From the NCBI GenBank assembly GCA_963736305.1, contig CAVTOD010000008.1, positions 1 through 64,000 of the forward strand: a DNA stretch of 64,000 nucleotides. Reading direction: 5' to 3'. Each line of letters starts with the position of its first letter. Positions within the stretch are counted from its first letter, which is position 1. The stretch is from DASUPK01 sp963736305. Its GTDB lineage: Bacteria; Actinomycetota; Thermoleophilia; Solirubrobacterales; 70-9. Made by a program: the position numbers and the translations under genes. Below are positions 24,037 through 32,495 of the stretch, piece by piece. Under the pieces are notes generated by a model, which was given only the letters and a program-made list of their open reading frames with translations, made no database searches and had not been told where the DNA came from.

Positions 24037-24387
24037 ATGAGCCCGAAGGTCGAGATCCCGCGGCCCCTCCCCGCTCCCCTGGTGGAGCGGGTTGCCGAAC
24101 GCTTTCGCGTGCTCGGGGAGCCGATGCGGATCAGGCTGCTCGAGGCGATGCGCGACGAAGAGATGAGCGTCCGCGACCTCCAGGAGGCCACCGGCGCCTC
24201 ACAGCAGAACGTCTCGCAGCATCTCGCAGTTCTCCTTCGCGCCGGGATCGTGAGCCGCCGCAAGGAGGGGAACTTCTCCCACTACTCGATCAGCGACCCG
24301 GTTGTCTTCTCGCTCTGCGACGAGGTCTGCGGCGGTATTCGCCGCCAGCTCGAGGAACTCGACTCGCTTCTGGAAGGAGGCGGTTGA
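24037..24387 (+). CDS. ArsR/SmtB-family transcriptional repressor
   Basis: 116 residues. The winged helix-turn-helix of the ArsR family is plain: RFRVLGEPMRIRLLEAMRDE, MSVRDLQEATGASQQNVSQH, LAVLLRAGIVSRRKEGNFSH and YSISDP. The classical ELCVCDL metal site is absent. Instead a pair of cysteines lies near the C-terminus (SLCDEVCGG), which could sense metal, oxidant or reactive sulfur. Together with DUF2892, OsmC and an efflux-type MMPL protein this resembles redox- or sulfur-responsive loci (inference). It is followed by a DUF2892 gene whose ATG is 2 bases after its stop. Confidence 0.9.
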   Translation: MSPKVEIPRPLPAPLVERVAERFRVLGEPMRIRLLEAMRDEEMSVRDLQEATGASQQNVSQHLAVLLRAGIVSRRKEGNFSHYSISDPVVFSLCDEVCGGIRRQLEELDSLLEGGG

Positions 24388-24388
24388 C

Positions 24389-24637
24389 ATGAACGGCTCC
24401 GACCCTGGTGACCCGCGGCCGCGCTGGCCGCTCGAACGCGTTCTCTTCGCGCTTGCCGGCACCGTGATCCTGATCAGCGTCGCACTGGCCCTGATCGTTT
24501 CGCAGTGGTTCCTCCTCCTGACGGCCTTCGTCGGGATCAACATGTGGCTCTACGTGCTGGTCGGCGCGTGCCCCGCTTCCTTCGTGCTCGGCCGCGCGTG
24601 CAAGCTTCCCTCGGTCATCTATCCGAGGGAGTCGTGA
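24389..24637 (+). CDS. DUF2892 two-helix inner-membrane protein
   Basis: 82 residues with two transmembrane helices (VLFALAGTVILISVALALIV and FLLLTAFVGINMWLYVLVG), then the conserved CPASFVLGRACKLP, which typifies DUF2892, the domain found at the C-terminus of YgaP-type rhodaneses. The two cysteines at the membrane exit are family-conserved. Function is not established; in many bacteria these genes follow ArsR regulators and rhodaneses. AAGGAGG precedes the start. Its stop overlaps the GTG of the MMPL gene by 4 bases. Confidence 0.88.
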   Translation: MNGSDPGDPRPRWPLERVLFALAGTVILISVALALIVSQWFLLLTAFVGINMWLYVLVGACPASFVLGRACKLPSVIYPRES

Positions 24638-26763
24638 CCGACGTCGGCCCCATCGGCCGGCTCGGCCGCTACACGGCGACCCACTTCCGGGTCGTGCTGA
24701 TCGGCTGGGCCGTGGTCGCGCTGGGACTCGGGTTCCTCGCCCCGAGGGTCGAGACGGCGCTCTCCGGGGCCGGCTGGGAGACCAGCGGGTCGCAGTCGGT
24801 GCAAGCCCGCCAGTTGATCGATCGAAACTTCAACGGGCTCTCGAGCTACGGCCTGATGGTCGTGGTGCATTCGCCGACGGCCGTCGCCGGCGATCCGAGC
24901 TTCGACATGACGGTGGCGGCCGTCGAGCGCAGGCTGCGTGCCGACGGGGCGGTGCGTGTCGTCGTTCCTCCGCAGCCCGGTGCCTCGATCTCGCCGGATG
25001 GACACACCGCGATCGTGCAGGCGGGCGCGGCCCGCGACTCCAACGCGATGGTGCGAGCCGCCGAGGATCTGAAGGGGCCCCTGCACGCCCTGGGAGCGAA
25101 CGGCGTCCAGGTGAACCTGACCGGAGCCCCCGGTATGTGGTCGGACTTCAACGCGGCCAACAAGAGCGCGATGCTCCGCTCCGAGGTGATCTCCTGGCCC
25201 GTGACCGTGGCGATCATGCTGGTCGCCTTCGGATCCCTCGTCGCCGCCGGATTGCCGCTGATGCTCACGATGGTCGGCCTCGTCGCAGCCGCCGGCTCGC
25301 TCTACCTGAGCACGAAGGTCATGCCGGTCTCGATCTGGGCGATGAACTTCGCGCTGATGTTCGCACTGGCGCTGGGCATCGACTACGCGCTCTTCGTGAT
25401 CCACCGCTTCCGCGGCGCCTTCTTCGGATCGAAGCTGCAACCCGAGGAGGCGGTCGCGCAGAGCATGGACACCGCCGGTAAGGCGGTGCTCTTCTCGGGC
25501 ATCACGGTGCTGATCTCGCTGAGCGCGGTGATGCTCGTGCCGAGCCCCGCCTTCCGGTCGATGAGCCTCGGGATCATGCTCGCCGTGATCTTCGTGCTGG
25601 CGGCCACCCTCACCCTGCTGCCCGCCGTTCTCGCCAAGCTCGGTCCCAGGGTGGACAAGCTCTCGCTGCCCTGGGTGCACTCCGGCGAGCACCGCTCGCC
25701 TCGTTTCGCCGCCTGGGGAGAGCGGCTCTGGCGCCATCCCTTCCGCTACGGCGTTCCGGCGCTCGGCGTTCTGGTCCTGCTCGCCCTGCCCGTGACCCAG
25801 CTCAAGACCGCGATGCCTTCGATCAAGGTGGTGCCCTCCGGTGACTCCTCACGCGTCGGCTACCAGCAGGTCCAGGCCGCGCTCGGACCGGGGGCGACGG
25901 GTCCGCTTCAGCTCGTGACGCCGGCCGCTGAGGCGTCGAGCCTTGCCGCGGCCGTCCAGCATGACCCCGGCATCGCCCGGGTCATGCCCGCGCAGCGATC
26001 CGGCGGCCTGGCGCTGGTGCAGGCGATCCCCAAGCAGGATCCCTCCAATCCCGCTGTCGGAGCGACGATCGACCGGCTAAGGGCCGATCTGCCGGCGGGG
26101 ACGCTGGTCGGTGGAGCGGTGGCCGAGAACCACGACCTTCAGGCGGCGCTCTCCGCCAAGACCCCTCTGGTGATCGGCGTGGTCCTCACCCTCGGCTTCG
26201 TTCTGCTGCTGTTCGCGCTCCAGGCCCCGCTGATCGCCGCCGCAGGGGTCGCAACCAACCTGCTCGCTACCGGAGCGGCGTTCGGCGTGGCGAAGTGGAT
26301 CTTCCAGGACGGGGCGCTTCACTCCCTGCTCGGCTTCGAGCCCCAGGGGTTCCTCGACGCCTGGGGGCCCGTGTTCTTCTTCGCGATGATCTTCGCGATC
26401 TCGATGGACTACACGGTGTTCCTGCTCTCCTCGGCGCGGGAGCACTGGGACCGCACTCATGACGCCAAGGAGGCGATGGTCGGCGGCCTCGCGCATTCCG
26501 GGCGAGTGATCTTCGCGGCGGGTGCGGTGATGGTGGCCGTCTTCTTCACCTTCGCGCTCTCCGGGCCGCTGCCACCGAAGGAGATGGGGCTGATCCTCGG
26601 AATCGCCGTGCTGCTGGACGCGATGCTGATCCGGCTGCTGCTGATGCCGGTCCTCCTCCGGTTGCTAGGCCCATGGGCCTGGTATCTGCCGCGCTGGGCC
26701 GACCGGGTGCTCCCCGCCGTCCGGTTCGGTCACGGCGAAGAAGTGTCGGCGAGGCTTAGCTAG
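24634..26763 (+). CDS. MMPL-family RND-type membrane transporter
   Basis: 709 residues from GTG 24634, which overlaps the previous stop (GTGA). There are about eleven to twelve transmembrane helices in two repeats. Each repeat has one helix, a large outer loop, then a helix bundle: FALMFALALGIDYALFVIHR in the first, IFAISMDYTVFLLSSAREHW in the second. The D-Y pairs in those helices are the proton-relay residues of MMPL/RND pumps. Actinobacterial MMPL proteins export lipids or siderophores, or serve as drug pumps. Its operon with ArsR and DUF2892 suggests inducible export or envelope stress defence (inference). Substrate unknown. Confidence 0.88.
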   Translation: MTDVGPIGRLGRYTATHFRVVLIGWAVVALGLGFLAPRVETALSGAGWETSGSQSVQARQLIDRNFNGLSSYGLMVVVHSPTAVAGDPSFDMTVAAVERRLRADGAVRVVVPPQPGASISPDGHTAIVQAGAARDSNAMVRAAEDLKGPLHALGANGVQVNLTGAPGMWSDFNAANKSAMLRSEVISWPVTVAIMLVAFGSLVAAGLPLMLTMVGLVAAAGSLYLSTKVMPVSIWAMNFALMFALALGIDYALFVIHRFRGAFFGSKLQPEEAVAQSMDTAGKAVLFSGITVLISLSAVMLVPSPAFRSMSLGIMLAVIFVLAATLTLLPAVLAKLGPRVDKLSLPWVHSGEHRSPRFAAWGERLWRHPFRYGVPALGVLVLLALPVTQLKTAMPSIKVVPSGDSSRVGYQQVQAALGPGATGPLQLVTPAAEASSLAAAVQHDPGIARVMPAQRSGGLALVQAIPKQDPSNPAVGATIDRLRADLPAGTLVGGAVAENHDLQAALSAKTPLVIGVVLTLGFVLLLFALQAPLIAAAGVATNLLATGAAFGVAKWIFQDGALHSLLGFEPQGFLDAWGPVFFFAMIFAISMDYTVFLLSSAREHWDRTHDAKEAMVGGLAHSGRVIFAAGAVMVAVFFTFALSGPLPPKEMGLILGIAVLLDAMLIRLLLMPVLLRLLGPWAWYLPRWADRVLPAVRFGHGEEVSARLS

Positions 26764-27959
26764 GACTTCGCCGGGAGGCAGTAGCCGTACGCGGTCAGCT
26801 GGGGGGCCGCGCCGAAGAAGCCGTAGGCGTTCGCCGAGAAGGTGCCGTCCTGGTTGAACGTGCCCGCGGCGAACAGGGCGTCGGTCGATCCGTTCAGGCT
26901 GAAGCCGCCGGTGACCAGGCGCTTGCCCGCGGGGCAGGTCGGGGTGGTCGTCGTCGCGGAGCCACCGGCGCCGACCGGGGCGGGGGAGGAGGCGACCTCG
27001 GTGAGGATCGGCCTCTTCATCCGGGCGCAGTAGGCGATCGCGGTGAGCTCGCCGGAGCCGGTGCCGTAGGCATGGCCGCTCACGACCCAGGCGTTGGTGC
27101 CCACGGCGTGAGACTCGGTGACGTAGTCGCCGCCATCGCTTCGGAAGTCCGTTCGCTGGAAGCCGCCCGAGACCAGGGACTGGCCCTTCGGACATGTCGC
27201 GGTCACGGTCTTCGTCTGTCCGGGGCGCAGGTAGACGGTGTTGTGGGGAGTGGGGGTCGCCGGGATCACGCCGAACCCGCACATGGCCTGGACGGTGACG
27301 TCCCGTGCCGTCGTGGTCCCCGGGCTCGGGTCCAGGAAGACGACGCTGATGTGCCAGCCACGCTGGGCGCCGAGGCGCTCATATGAATGCGGGTAGATGC
27401 CCTCGCCGTCGGAGCCCGTCGGTGGGCTGATCGACATCCCGCCGCCGACCGGGAACCTGCCGCCGGGGCAGAGAGTCTGGAGGCGAGGGGCGGTGTCCGG
27501 CTGGGTGACGTGGAAGGTCTTGGTGGCGAGGGTCAGGTTGGTGAGCGGCTTTGCGAGGCCGGGGGTCGCGGCGCCCTTGTGGCCCTGCAGGCGGACCGTT
27601 CCCTGCTTGGAGTCCAGGACATAGATGCCGCCGACCGCCCGCAGCGCCATCCGGAGGTGGTCGCAGTTGGTGCCCTGCTTGAGGACGTAGACCTGGTTGA
27701 CGTTGCCGAGCGACTTGGTGTTCCGGGCGACGCCGACCTTGCGGTGGCTGGAATCGTGGATCGCGTGGGCGAGCTGAGGTGGGGCTGGGTAGCAGCCCGC
27801 GGGATTGAACCGCCGCTCGAAGAGGGCGATCTTGTAGGCCCCCTCGAGCCGCTTCGTCGCGATGTTGAACCCGGCCGTGATGCCGAACGCACTCGGCACG
27901 GAGACGAGGAGGCCGGCGACGACGGCGGTCAGGGTGATGAGGAGGGTGATTCGCTTCAT
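26760..27959 (-). CDS. secreted protein with three CPxG...GG repeats, unknown function
   Basis: 399 residues from ATG 27959 with a signal peptide (KRITLLITLTAVVAGLLVSV, then PSAFG). The mature protein has an N-terminal domain of about 125 residues, then three related modules. Each starts with a cysteine-proline-glycine motif (LCPGGRFPVGGGMSI, TCPKGQSLVSGGFQ, TCPAGKRLVTGGFSL) and ends with a strand holding another cysteine (QAMCGF, IAYCAR, YGYCLP), suggesting one disulfide per module. The modules look like small beta domains seen in actinobacterial secreted proteins. No catalytic motif is visible. Its last bases overlap the convergent MMPL stop. Confidence 0.7.
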   Translation of the reverse strand: MKRITLLITLTAVVAGLLVSVPSAFGITAGFNIATKRLEGAYKIALFERRFNPAGCYPAPPQLAHAIHDSSHRKVGVARNTKSLGNVNQVYVLKQGTNCDHLRMALRAVGGIYVLDSKQGTVRLQGHKGAATPGLAKPLTNLTLATKTFHVTQPDTAPRLQTLCPGGRFPVGGGMSISPPTGSDGEGIYPHSYERLGAQRGWHISVVFLDPSPGTTTARDVTVQAMCGFGVIPATPTPHNTVYLRPGQTKTVTATCPKGQSLVSGGFQRTDFRSDGGDYVTESHAVGTNAWVVSGHAYGTGSGELTAIAYCARMKRPILTEVASSPAPVGAGGSATTTTPTCPAGKRLVTGGFSLNGSTDALFAAGTFNQDGTFSANAYGFFGAAPQLTAYGYCLPAKS

Positions 27960-28032
27960 GGATCGATCAGAACCCCTCGGCTCCCGAGAAGTTGCGCGGA
28001 TACTGCCAGCCTCCCGGGCGGGGACGCTTAGC

Positions 28033-28056
28033 GATACATTTCCGCTCGCGTGTATC
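28033..28056. promoter_or_regulatory. inverted repeat GATACA-N12-TGTATC in a divergent promoter region
   Basis: GATACA (28033-28038) and TGTATC (28051-28056) form a perfect interrupted dyad between two divergent secreted-protein genes. It lies about 25 bases before the ATG at 28081. Candidate operator; the regulator is unknown. Confidence 0.4.
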
Positions 28057-28080
28057 ACTAGCGCCCACAGGAGAGGAACG

Positions 28081-29508
28081 ATGAGAGGAGACAGGATGCC
28101 CAGGCGGGTTGCTCTGATCACGGTGGCGGCCGCTGCGCTGTGGGCGGGATTCGCCCCGGCCGCGGGCGGGAAGGTGCCCGTCAAGTTCAAGACGATGGCG
28201 GGCTTCCCCTCGCCCGGCACCCCGGCCAACCTGAACGTGGTCGGCGTCCTGAAGACCGGAAACCCCAAGGCTCGCAACGTCCTCGTCCTCAATCCCGGCA
28301 CCTCGGCCAGCGCCGCCTACTTCGAGCCCGTGGCCAAGACGATCACGAAGCTGCTGCCCGACTGGCAGGTCTGGGCCGTCGAGCGCCGTGAGAACTTCCT
28401 CGAGGACCAGTCCGAGCTCAACCTCTTCAAGCAGGGCAAGGTCAGCCCATCCGCGTTCTTCGACTACTACCTCGGCCAGATCGGCCAGCCGGGCGCCTAC
28501 CAGCCGGTGCAGGACTCGGCGGTGCCGTTCGCGCGGGAGTGGGGGATGAACACTGAGATCGAGGACCTGCGCGTCGTGGTCCGGGCCGCCGCCAGAGGTG
28601 GCCGCAACGTGGCGATGGGAGGCCATTCGCTCGGCGGATCGATCGCCACTGCCTACGCGACCTGGGACTTCAACGGCCGGCCGGGCGGACGGGACCTCTC
28701 GGGCCTCGTCCTGATCGATGGCGCGAGCAGCCCGACTCCGGTGACCGTTGACCAAGCCAACACCTCGCTGTCGGATCTCCAGACCTCATCGCCATGGCTG
28801 TCGTTCGGAGGCATCCCCGCGCCCTTCGCCGGACTCTTCGGGACGGTCGGCTCCTCTCTGACGAAGGCCGTCCCGAACGAGCCGTCGATCTTCGCCACGT
28901 GGCCGCTGCTGCCCTCGAACCTGAAGGCGCCACCGGGCATCAACCCGACGAACGAGGCCGGCTTCGGCTACGACACCGACGCCAAGACCTCACCGCCGTC
29001 GCTGGTCGCAGCACAGGTCCACTCCGGACAGCTGGCCGCGAGCGGAGATCCCCGCGGCTGGGATCGAGCCGGGGCGATCACCCCGATCCAGCGCTGGGCC
29101 AGCATGTTCTCGGGCTGGGGTCTCCAGAACCTGGACGGCACGGCCTGGTACCACCCGATGCGGCTGACGATCGACTCCGGGGCCGTCGGTGACGGCATCG
29201 CGAACCCGGCCCAGTCCGTGCTGAACGTGCACTCGACCGACGCGACGAAGCTGCGCAAGAGCCTGCGGATCTACGCCTTCGGCGCTGCGCTCGGCGGCTC
29301 GCGGGTCCTCTTGGCGGCGCAGGCCCTGGCCGCGAAGGCCGGCATTCCTCGCCGGAACTTGAAGCTGGTCGACCGCTCGGCGACCTACGCGCACAACGAC
29401 CCGAGTGCCGCGGCGCCGAAGGTGAACGTCTTCCTGAAGCGGCTGATCCCCTTCCTGACCGGGATCAGCGAAGGCAAGGGCAAGGCTGAGAAGAAGACGA
29501 AGAAGTAG
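28081..29508 (+). CDS. secreted alpha/beta hydrolase (lipase-like)
   Basis: 475 residues. The ATG at 28081 has GGAGAGG 4 bases upstream; a second ATG at 28096 also has a site. A signal peptide (PRRVALITVAAAALWAGFAP) leads into a hydrolase fold: VLVLNPGTSASAAYF as oxyanion loop region, nucleophile in AMGGHSLGGSIATAYA, LSGLVLIDGASSP, and a late YAFGAALGGSRVLLAA. The C-terminal histidine may be in YAHNDPSAAAP. The protein ends in a lysine-rich tail (EGKGKAEKKTKK). It looks like an extracellular esterase or lipase, larger than usual because of a helical insertion around residues 215-320. Substrate unknown. Confidence 0.78.
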   Translation: MRGDRMPRRVALITVAAAALWAGFAPAAGGKVPVKFKTMAGFPSPGTPANLNVVGVLKTGNPKARNVLVLNPGTSASAAYFEPVAKTITKLLPDWQVWAVERRENFLEDQSELNLFKQGKVSPSAFFDYYLGQIGQPGAYQPVQDSAVPFAREWGMNTEIEDLRVVVRAAARGGRNVAMGGHSLGGSIATAYATWDFNGRPGGRDLSGLVLIDGASSPTPVTVDQANTSLSDLQTSSPWLSFGGIPAPFAGLFGTVGSSLTKAVPNEPSIFATWPLLPSNLKAPPGINPTNEAGFGYDTDAKTSPPSLVAAQVHSGQLAASGDPRGWDRAGAITPIQRWASMFSGWGLQNLDGTAWYHPMRLTIDSGAVGDGIANPAQSVLNVHSTDATKLRKSLRIYAFGAALGGSRVLLAAQALAAKAGIPRRNLKLVDRSATYAHNDPSAAAPKVNVFLKRLIPFLTGISEGKGKAEKKTKK

Positions 29509-29517
29509 TAGCCGGGG

Positions 29518-30895
29518 CTAGCTGCTCTCGACCGGCCGCCCGCTGCGCTCCCAGGTGCCCACGCCGCCGTCGGCGACGTGGAGGACGCGCTCGAACCCCT
29601 CGCGCTGGAGGATCGAGGCCGCGAGGCCGCTGCGCTTGCCGCCGCTGCAGATTGCGGCGATCGTCGAGTTCCGTGGCAGCTCGTCCAGACGCTCGGACAG
29701 GGCGGGATACGGGATGTGGACCGACGCCGGTATGTGGGCATCGGCGAACTCGTCCTCGTCGCGGACATCGAGGATCAGCACCGCCTCCGTATCGAGGCGT
29801 TCCGCCAGGTCATCGGAGTCGATCAGCTCGATGGTCTGCACCCCTCGGTCCTCCGCCCTCCAGGCTGTCATCCCGCCCTCGAGATAGCCGATCACGCTCA
29901 TGCCCACGCACGCCAGCAGCTCGGCGGCGTCGAGCTCGTAGCCGTCTGAGCCGGCGACGACGATCACGCGCGTCTCGGGCCCGAGGACGTTCGCGACCTT
30001 GGTCGCGAAGCCGGTCTCGTAGGCCGATGCGCTGATCGCGCCGGGGATGTGCGCCTCGGCGAATTGGGCGTTCGTCCGCGCGTCGACGACTATCGCCCCG
30101 CCCGCGACAGCGGCCTCGACCTCCCGCGGCGGCATCGGCACCGGCGTCGCCAGCCGCTCGACCAGGGGCCCGCGATTGAGGGAGACGATGTGCTCGACAT
30201 TCGGGGGTGGATCGGCGAGCGTGCCAATTGCGTCCTCGACGAACTCGGACTCCTTCTCGAAGCTCAGGGCCCGGTTGTGGTGGCGCTCGAAGCCGATGGT
30301 CGAGGACGATTTCTCGTCGATCCCTGCGCTGCCGCAGGCCGAGCCGCCGAGATGACCGGGCCAGACCTCGACGTCGTCGGGAAGGGGCATCAGCCGTTCG
30401 TGTAGGGAGCGAAATATTCCCGTCGCCCCCTCGCGCGCGTCGACGGCCAAATCCGGCCTTGCAACATCGCCCACGAAGAGCGAGTCCCCGGTCAGCACCG
30501 CCCAGGGATCGCTCGCTTCGGGCCTTGTCCCTGAGCAGAAAGCTCGTGTGCTCGGGCCGGTGCCCCGGCGTGTGCACGGCCTCGATCTCGATGTCGCCGA
30601 TCTCGAGCCGCCACCCATCCTCGAATGCTTCATGCGGATACTCCACCTCGGCCAGGGCGTGAATGTGGATCGTCGCCCCGGTGGCGCTTGCCAGGCGGCC
30701 GTGTCCCGAGACGTGATCCGCGTGGTTGTGCGTCTCCAAGATGTGCTCGATACGCAGGTCGTGCAGCCGGCTGAGCTCGAGGTAGACGTCGATCTCCCAG
30801 CGGGGATCGATGACCGCCGCGAGGCCCGCGTCGCTGTCGCCGATCAGGTAGGAGGCGCATCCCAGGTCCTCGTGAACTATCTGCCGGAAGAGCAT
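29518..30895 (-). pseudogene. persulfide dioxygenase-like MBL protein fused to two rhodanese domains, +1 frameshift
   Basis: Start ATG 30895. Residues 1-120 form a metallo-beta-lactamase domain with metal ligands His56, His58, Asp60 and His61 in ETHNHADHVSGH and a later HTPGHRPEHTSF, as in ETHE1/persulfide dioxygenases. At about 30523 the frame breaks; deleting one G continues PEASDPWAVLTGDSLFVGD in the frame that ends at 29518. The rest is two rhodanese domains. The first has VVAGSDGYELD where the active cysteine should be, so it is inactive. The second has AAICSGGKRSG with the cysteine. These enzymes oxidise or transfer persulfide sulfur. It lies on the same strand after the enoyl-CoA hydratase gene. 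Confidence 0.82.
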
Positions 30896-30917
30896 CGCCC
30901 TCCAGCTTAGAATCGAG

Positions 30918-31713
30918 CTAGGCGCCCGTGAAGTTCGCTTCCCGCTTCTCGACGAAGGCGATCACGCCCTCCACGAAGTCCTTGCTCTGGCCCTGGTCGC
31001 GCTGGGCGTCCGCCTCCGCCTCGAGCTGGCCGGCGAGATCGGCGTAGAGGCGCCGGTTGAGCAGGCGCTTCGAGCCCGCGTAGGAGCGGGTCGGGCCGTT
31101 GGCAAGCCGCTCGAGCAGGGCGCCGGAGACGGACTCGAGCTCGTCGTCGGCGACGACCTGGTTGATCAGCCCCCAGTCGAGCGCCTGCTCCGGCGGGGAC
31201 GCGCTCGCCGAGCATCGCCATCTCCGCAGCGCGCGCATAGCCCACCCGGGCCGGGATGAAGGCGGTCGACCCGCCATCCGGCACGAGGCCGATGTTGACG
31301 AAGGCGAGCAGGAAGTAGGCGGACTCGGCCGCGACGATCAGATCGGCGGCGAGCGCGAGGGAGCAGCCGATTCCGACAGCGGGCCCGTTGACGGCACTCA
31401 CCACGGGCTTCGGCATCTCCCGCAGCTCGGCGATGATCGGGTGGTAGATCTCCTTCAGGCGGGCGCTCAGGTCCGGGAGGCCGCCCTCGCCGCCGCCTCG
31501 CTGCTCCTTCAGGTCGGCTCCGGAGGAGAAGCCGCGGCCGGCGCCGGTGACCAGGACGGCCCTGACGGCGTCGTCGCCCGCCACCGTGTTCACCGCGTCG
31601 CGCAGGTCGTTTCCGAACTGCTCGTTCCAGGCGTTCAGGGCGTCGGGGCGGTTCAGCAGGATGCGGGCGGCGGGGCCCTCGGTGGTCAGGTCGATGGTCT
31701 CGTGGCTTGGCAT
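30918..31713 (-). pseudogene. enoyl-CoA hydratase/isomerase family protein, +1 frameshift
   Basis: Start ATG 31713 with AAAGGA upstream. The crotonase fold is clear: RILLNRPDALNAWNEQF, the oxyanion loops GRGFSSGADLKE and NGPAVGIGCSLALAADL, and FVNIGLVPDGGSTAFIPARV. At a run of four G (plus strand 31195-31198) the frame breaks. Deleting one base gives GERVPPEQALDWGLINQVVA and continues to EKREANFTGA at 30918, for about 264 residues, the normal length. The enzyme hydrates trans-2-enoyl-CoA in beta-oxidation or a related degradation step. A TetR regulator lies 27 bases upstream on the same strand, so the pair is probably an autoregulated fatty-acid-type operon. Confidence 0.85.
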
Positions 31714-31740
31714 CTCGGTCCTTTCGTTCCGCTCGGGGCT

Positions 31741-32460
31741 TCAGGTGTCGTTGGTGGTTCTTACGAGCCGGGCGGTCGCCTGGCCTTGGGCAAGGACGGT
31801 TCCATCGTCGGCGATCAACTCCAGGGCGAGGCGCCCGCGATCGGGCGGCGCGGCCGCGGCGGCCCGGCCGGGCGCGGGCTTGCCGCGCAGGCCCGCCCAG
31901 GCCGCGTCCGCCAGCTCGTCGACGAAGGTCGTGGGCGCGCGGTCCAGCTGCCCGGCGAGCCATCGCTGCGCGATCGCGTGCGCCGGGCCGGTGACGATCG
32001 CCGAGATCACGAGCATCGAGCGCGGGCGGATCTCACCCCGCTCGATCAGCGGCGCCATCCACTCCCGGATCGCCGTCGCGACCCGGCGATTGAGCTCCTC
32101 GACCTCGGAGCCGCCCTGCGAGTCCCAGTCGAGGTGGCCGCGCATGTAGACGAAGCGGGCGAGGTCGGGGTGCTCCTCGATCCAGCGCAGCTGATGGGCG
32201 ATCACGCCGCGCACGGCGGAGCGCAGGGAACGCGGCTTGCGTCCCATCAGGTCCCAAAGACCCTCGTGGAAGGAGCCGATGGCCTCGACGAAGAGCGCGT
32301 CGGCGATCGCCTCCTTGGTGGGGAAGTGGTGAAAGAGGGCGCCGTTGGAGACCTCGCTGCGAGTGCGGATGTCGGCGATCGTCGTCTGCGCGTAGCCGTC
32401 CTCGAGGAATCCGGCCAGCGCCGCGTCGAGCACCCGGCGCCTCGTGTCCGTCGCAGCCAT
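31741..32460 (-). CDS. TetR-family transcriptional regulator
   Basis: 239 residues from ATG 32460. The N-terminal TetR helix-turn-helix reads RRRVLDAALAGFLEDGYAQT, TIADIRTRSEVSNGALFHHF and PTKEAIADALFVEAIGSFHE. The ligand domain covers residues 70-190, with a C-terminal tail of about 40 residues that resembles no known ligand site. It is divergent from the esterase-BVMO fusion gene and upstream of the enoyl-CoA hydratase. The 26-base gap to the divergent start contains a palindrome, so this regulator probably represses both directions and responds to a ketone, ester or acyl-CoA (inference). Confidence 0.9.
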   Translation of the reverse strand: MAATDTRRRVLDAALAGFLEDGYAQTTIADIRTRSEVSNGALFHHFPTKEAIADALFVEAIGSFHEGLWDLMGRKPRSLRSAVRGVIAHQLRWIEEHPDLARFVYMRGHLDWDSQGGSEVEELNRRVATAIREWMAPLIERGEIRPRSMLVISAIVTGPAHAIAQRWLAGQLDRAPTTFVDELADAAWAGLRGKPAPGRAAAAAPPDRGRLALELIADDGTVLAQGQATARLVRTTNDT

Positions 32461-32465
32461 CACTG

Positions 32466-32495
32466 ACAGAGTAACACTCCGGAGAAATGCTCTGT
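32466..32495. promoter_or_regulatory. nested palindromes between TetR and the esterase-BVMO gene
   Basis: ACAGAG (32466-32471) and CTCTGT (32490-32495) form an outer dyad around the perfect palindrome CTCCGGAG (32477-32484). It lies in the tiny divergent intergenic region and overlaps the ribosome site (CCGGAGAA) and ATG of the fusion gene. It is a likely TetR operator. Confidence 0.5.
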
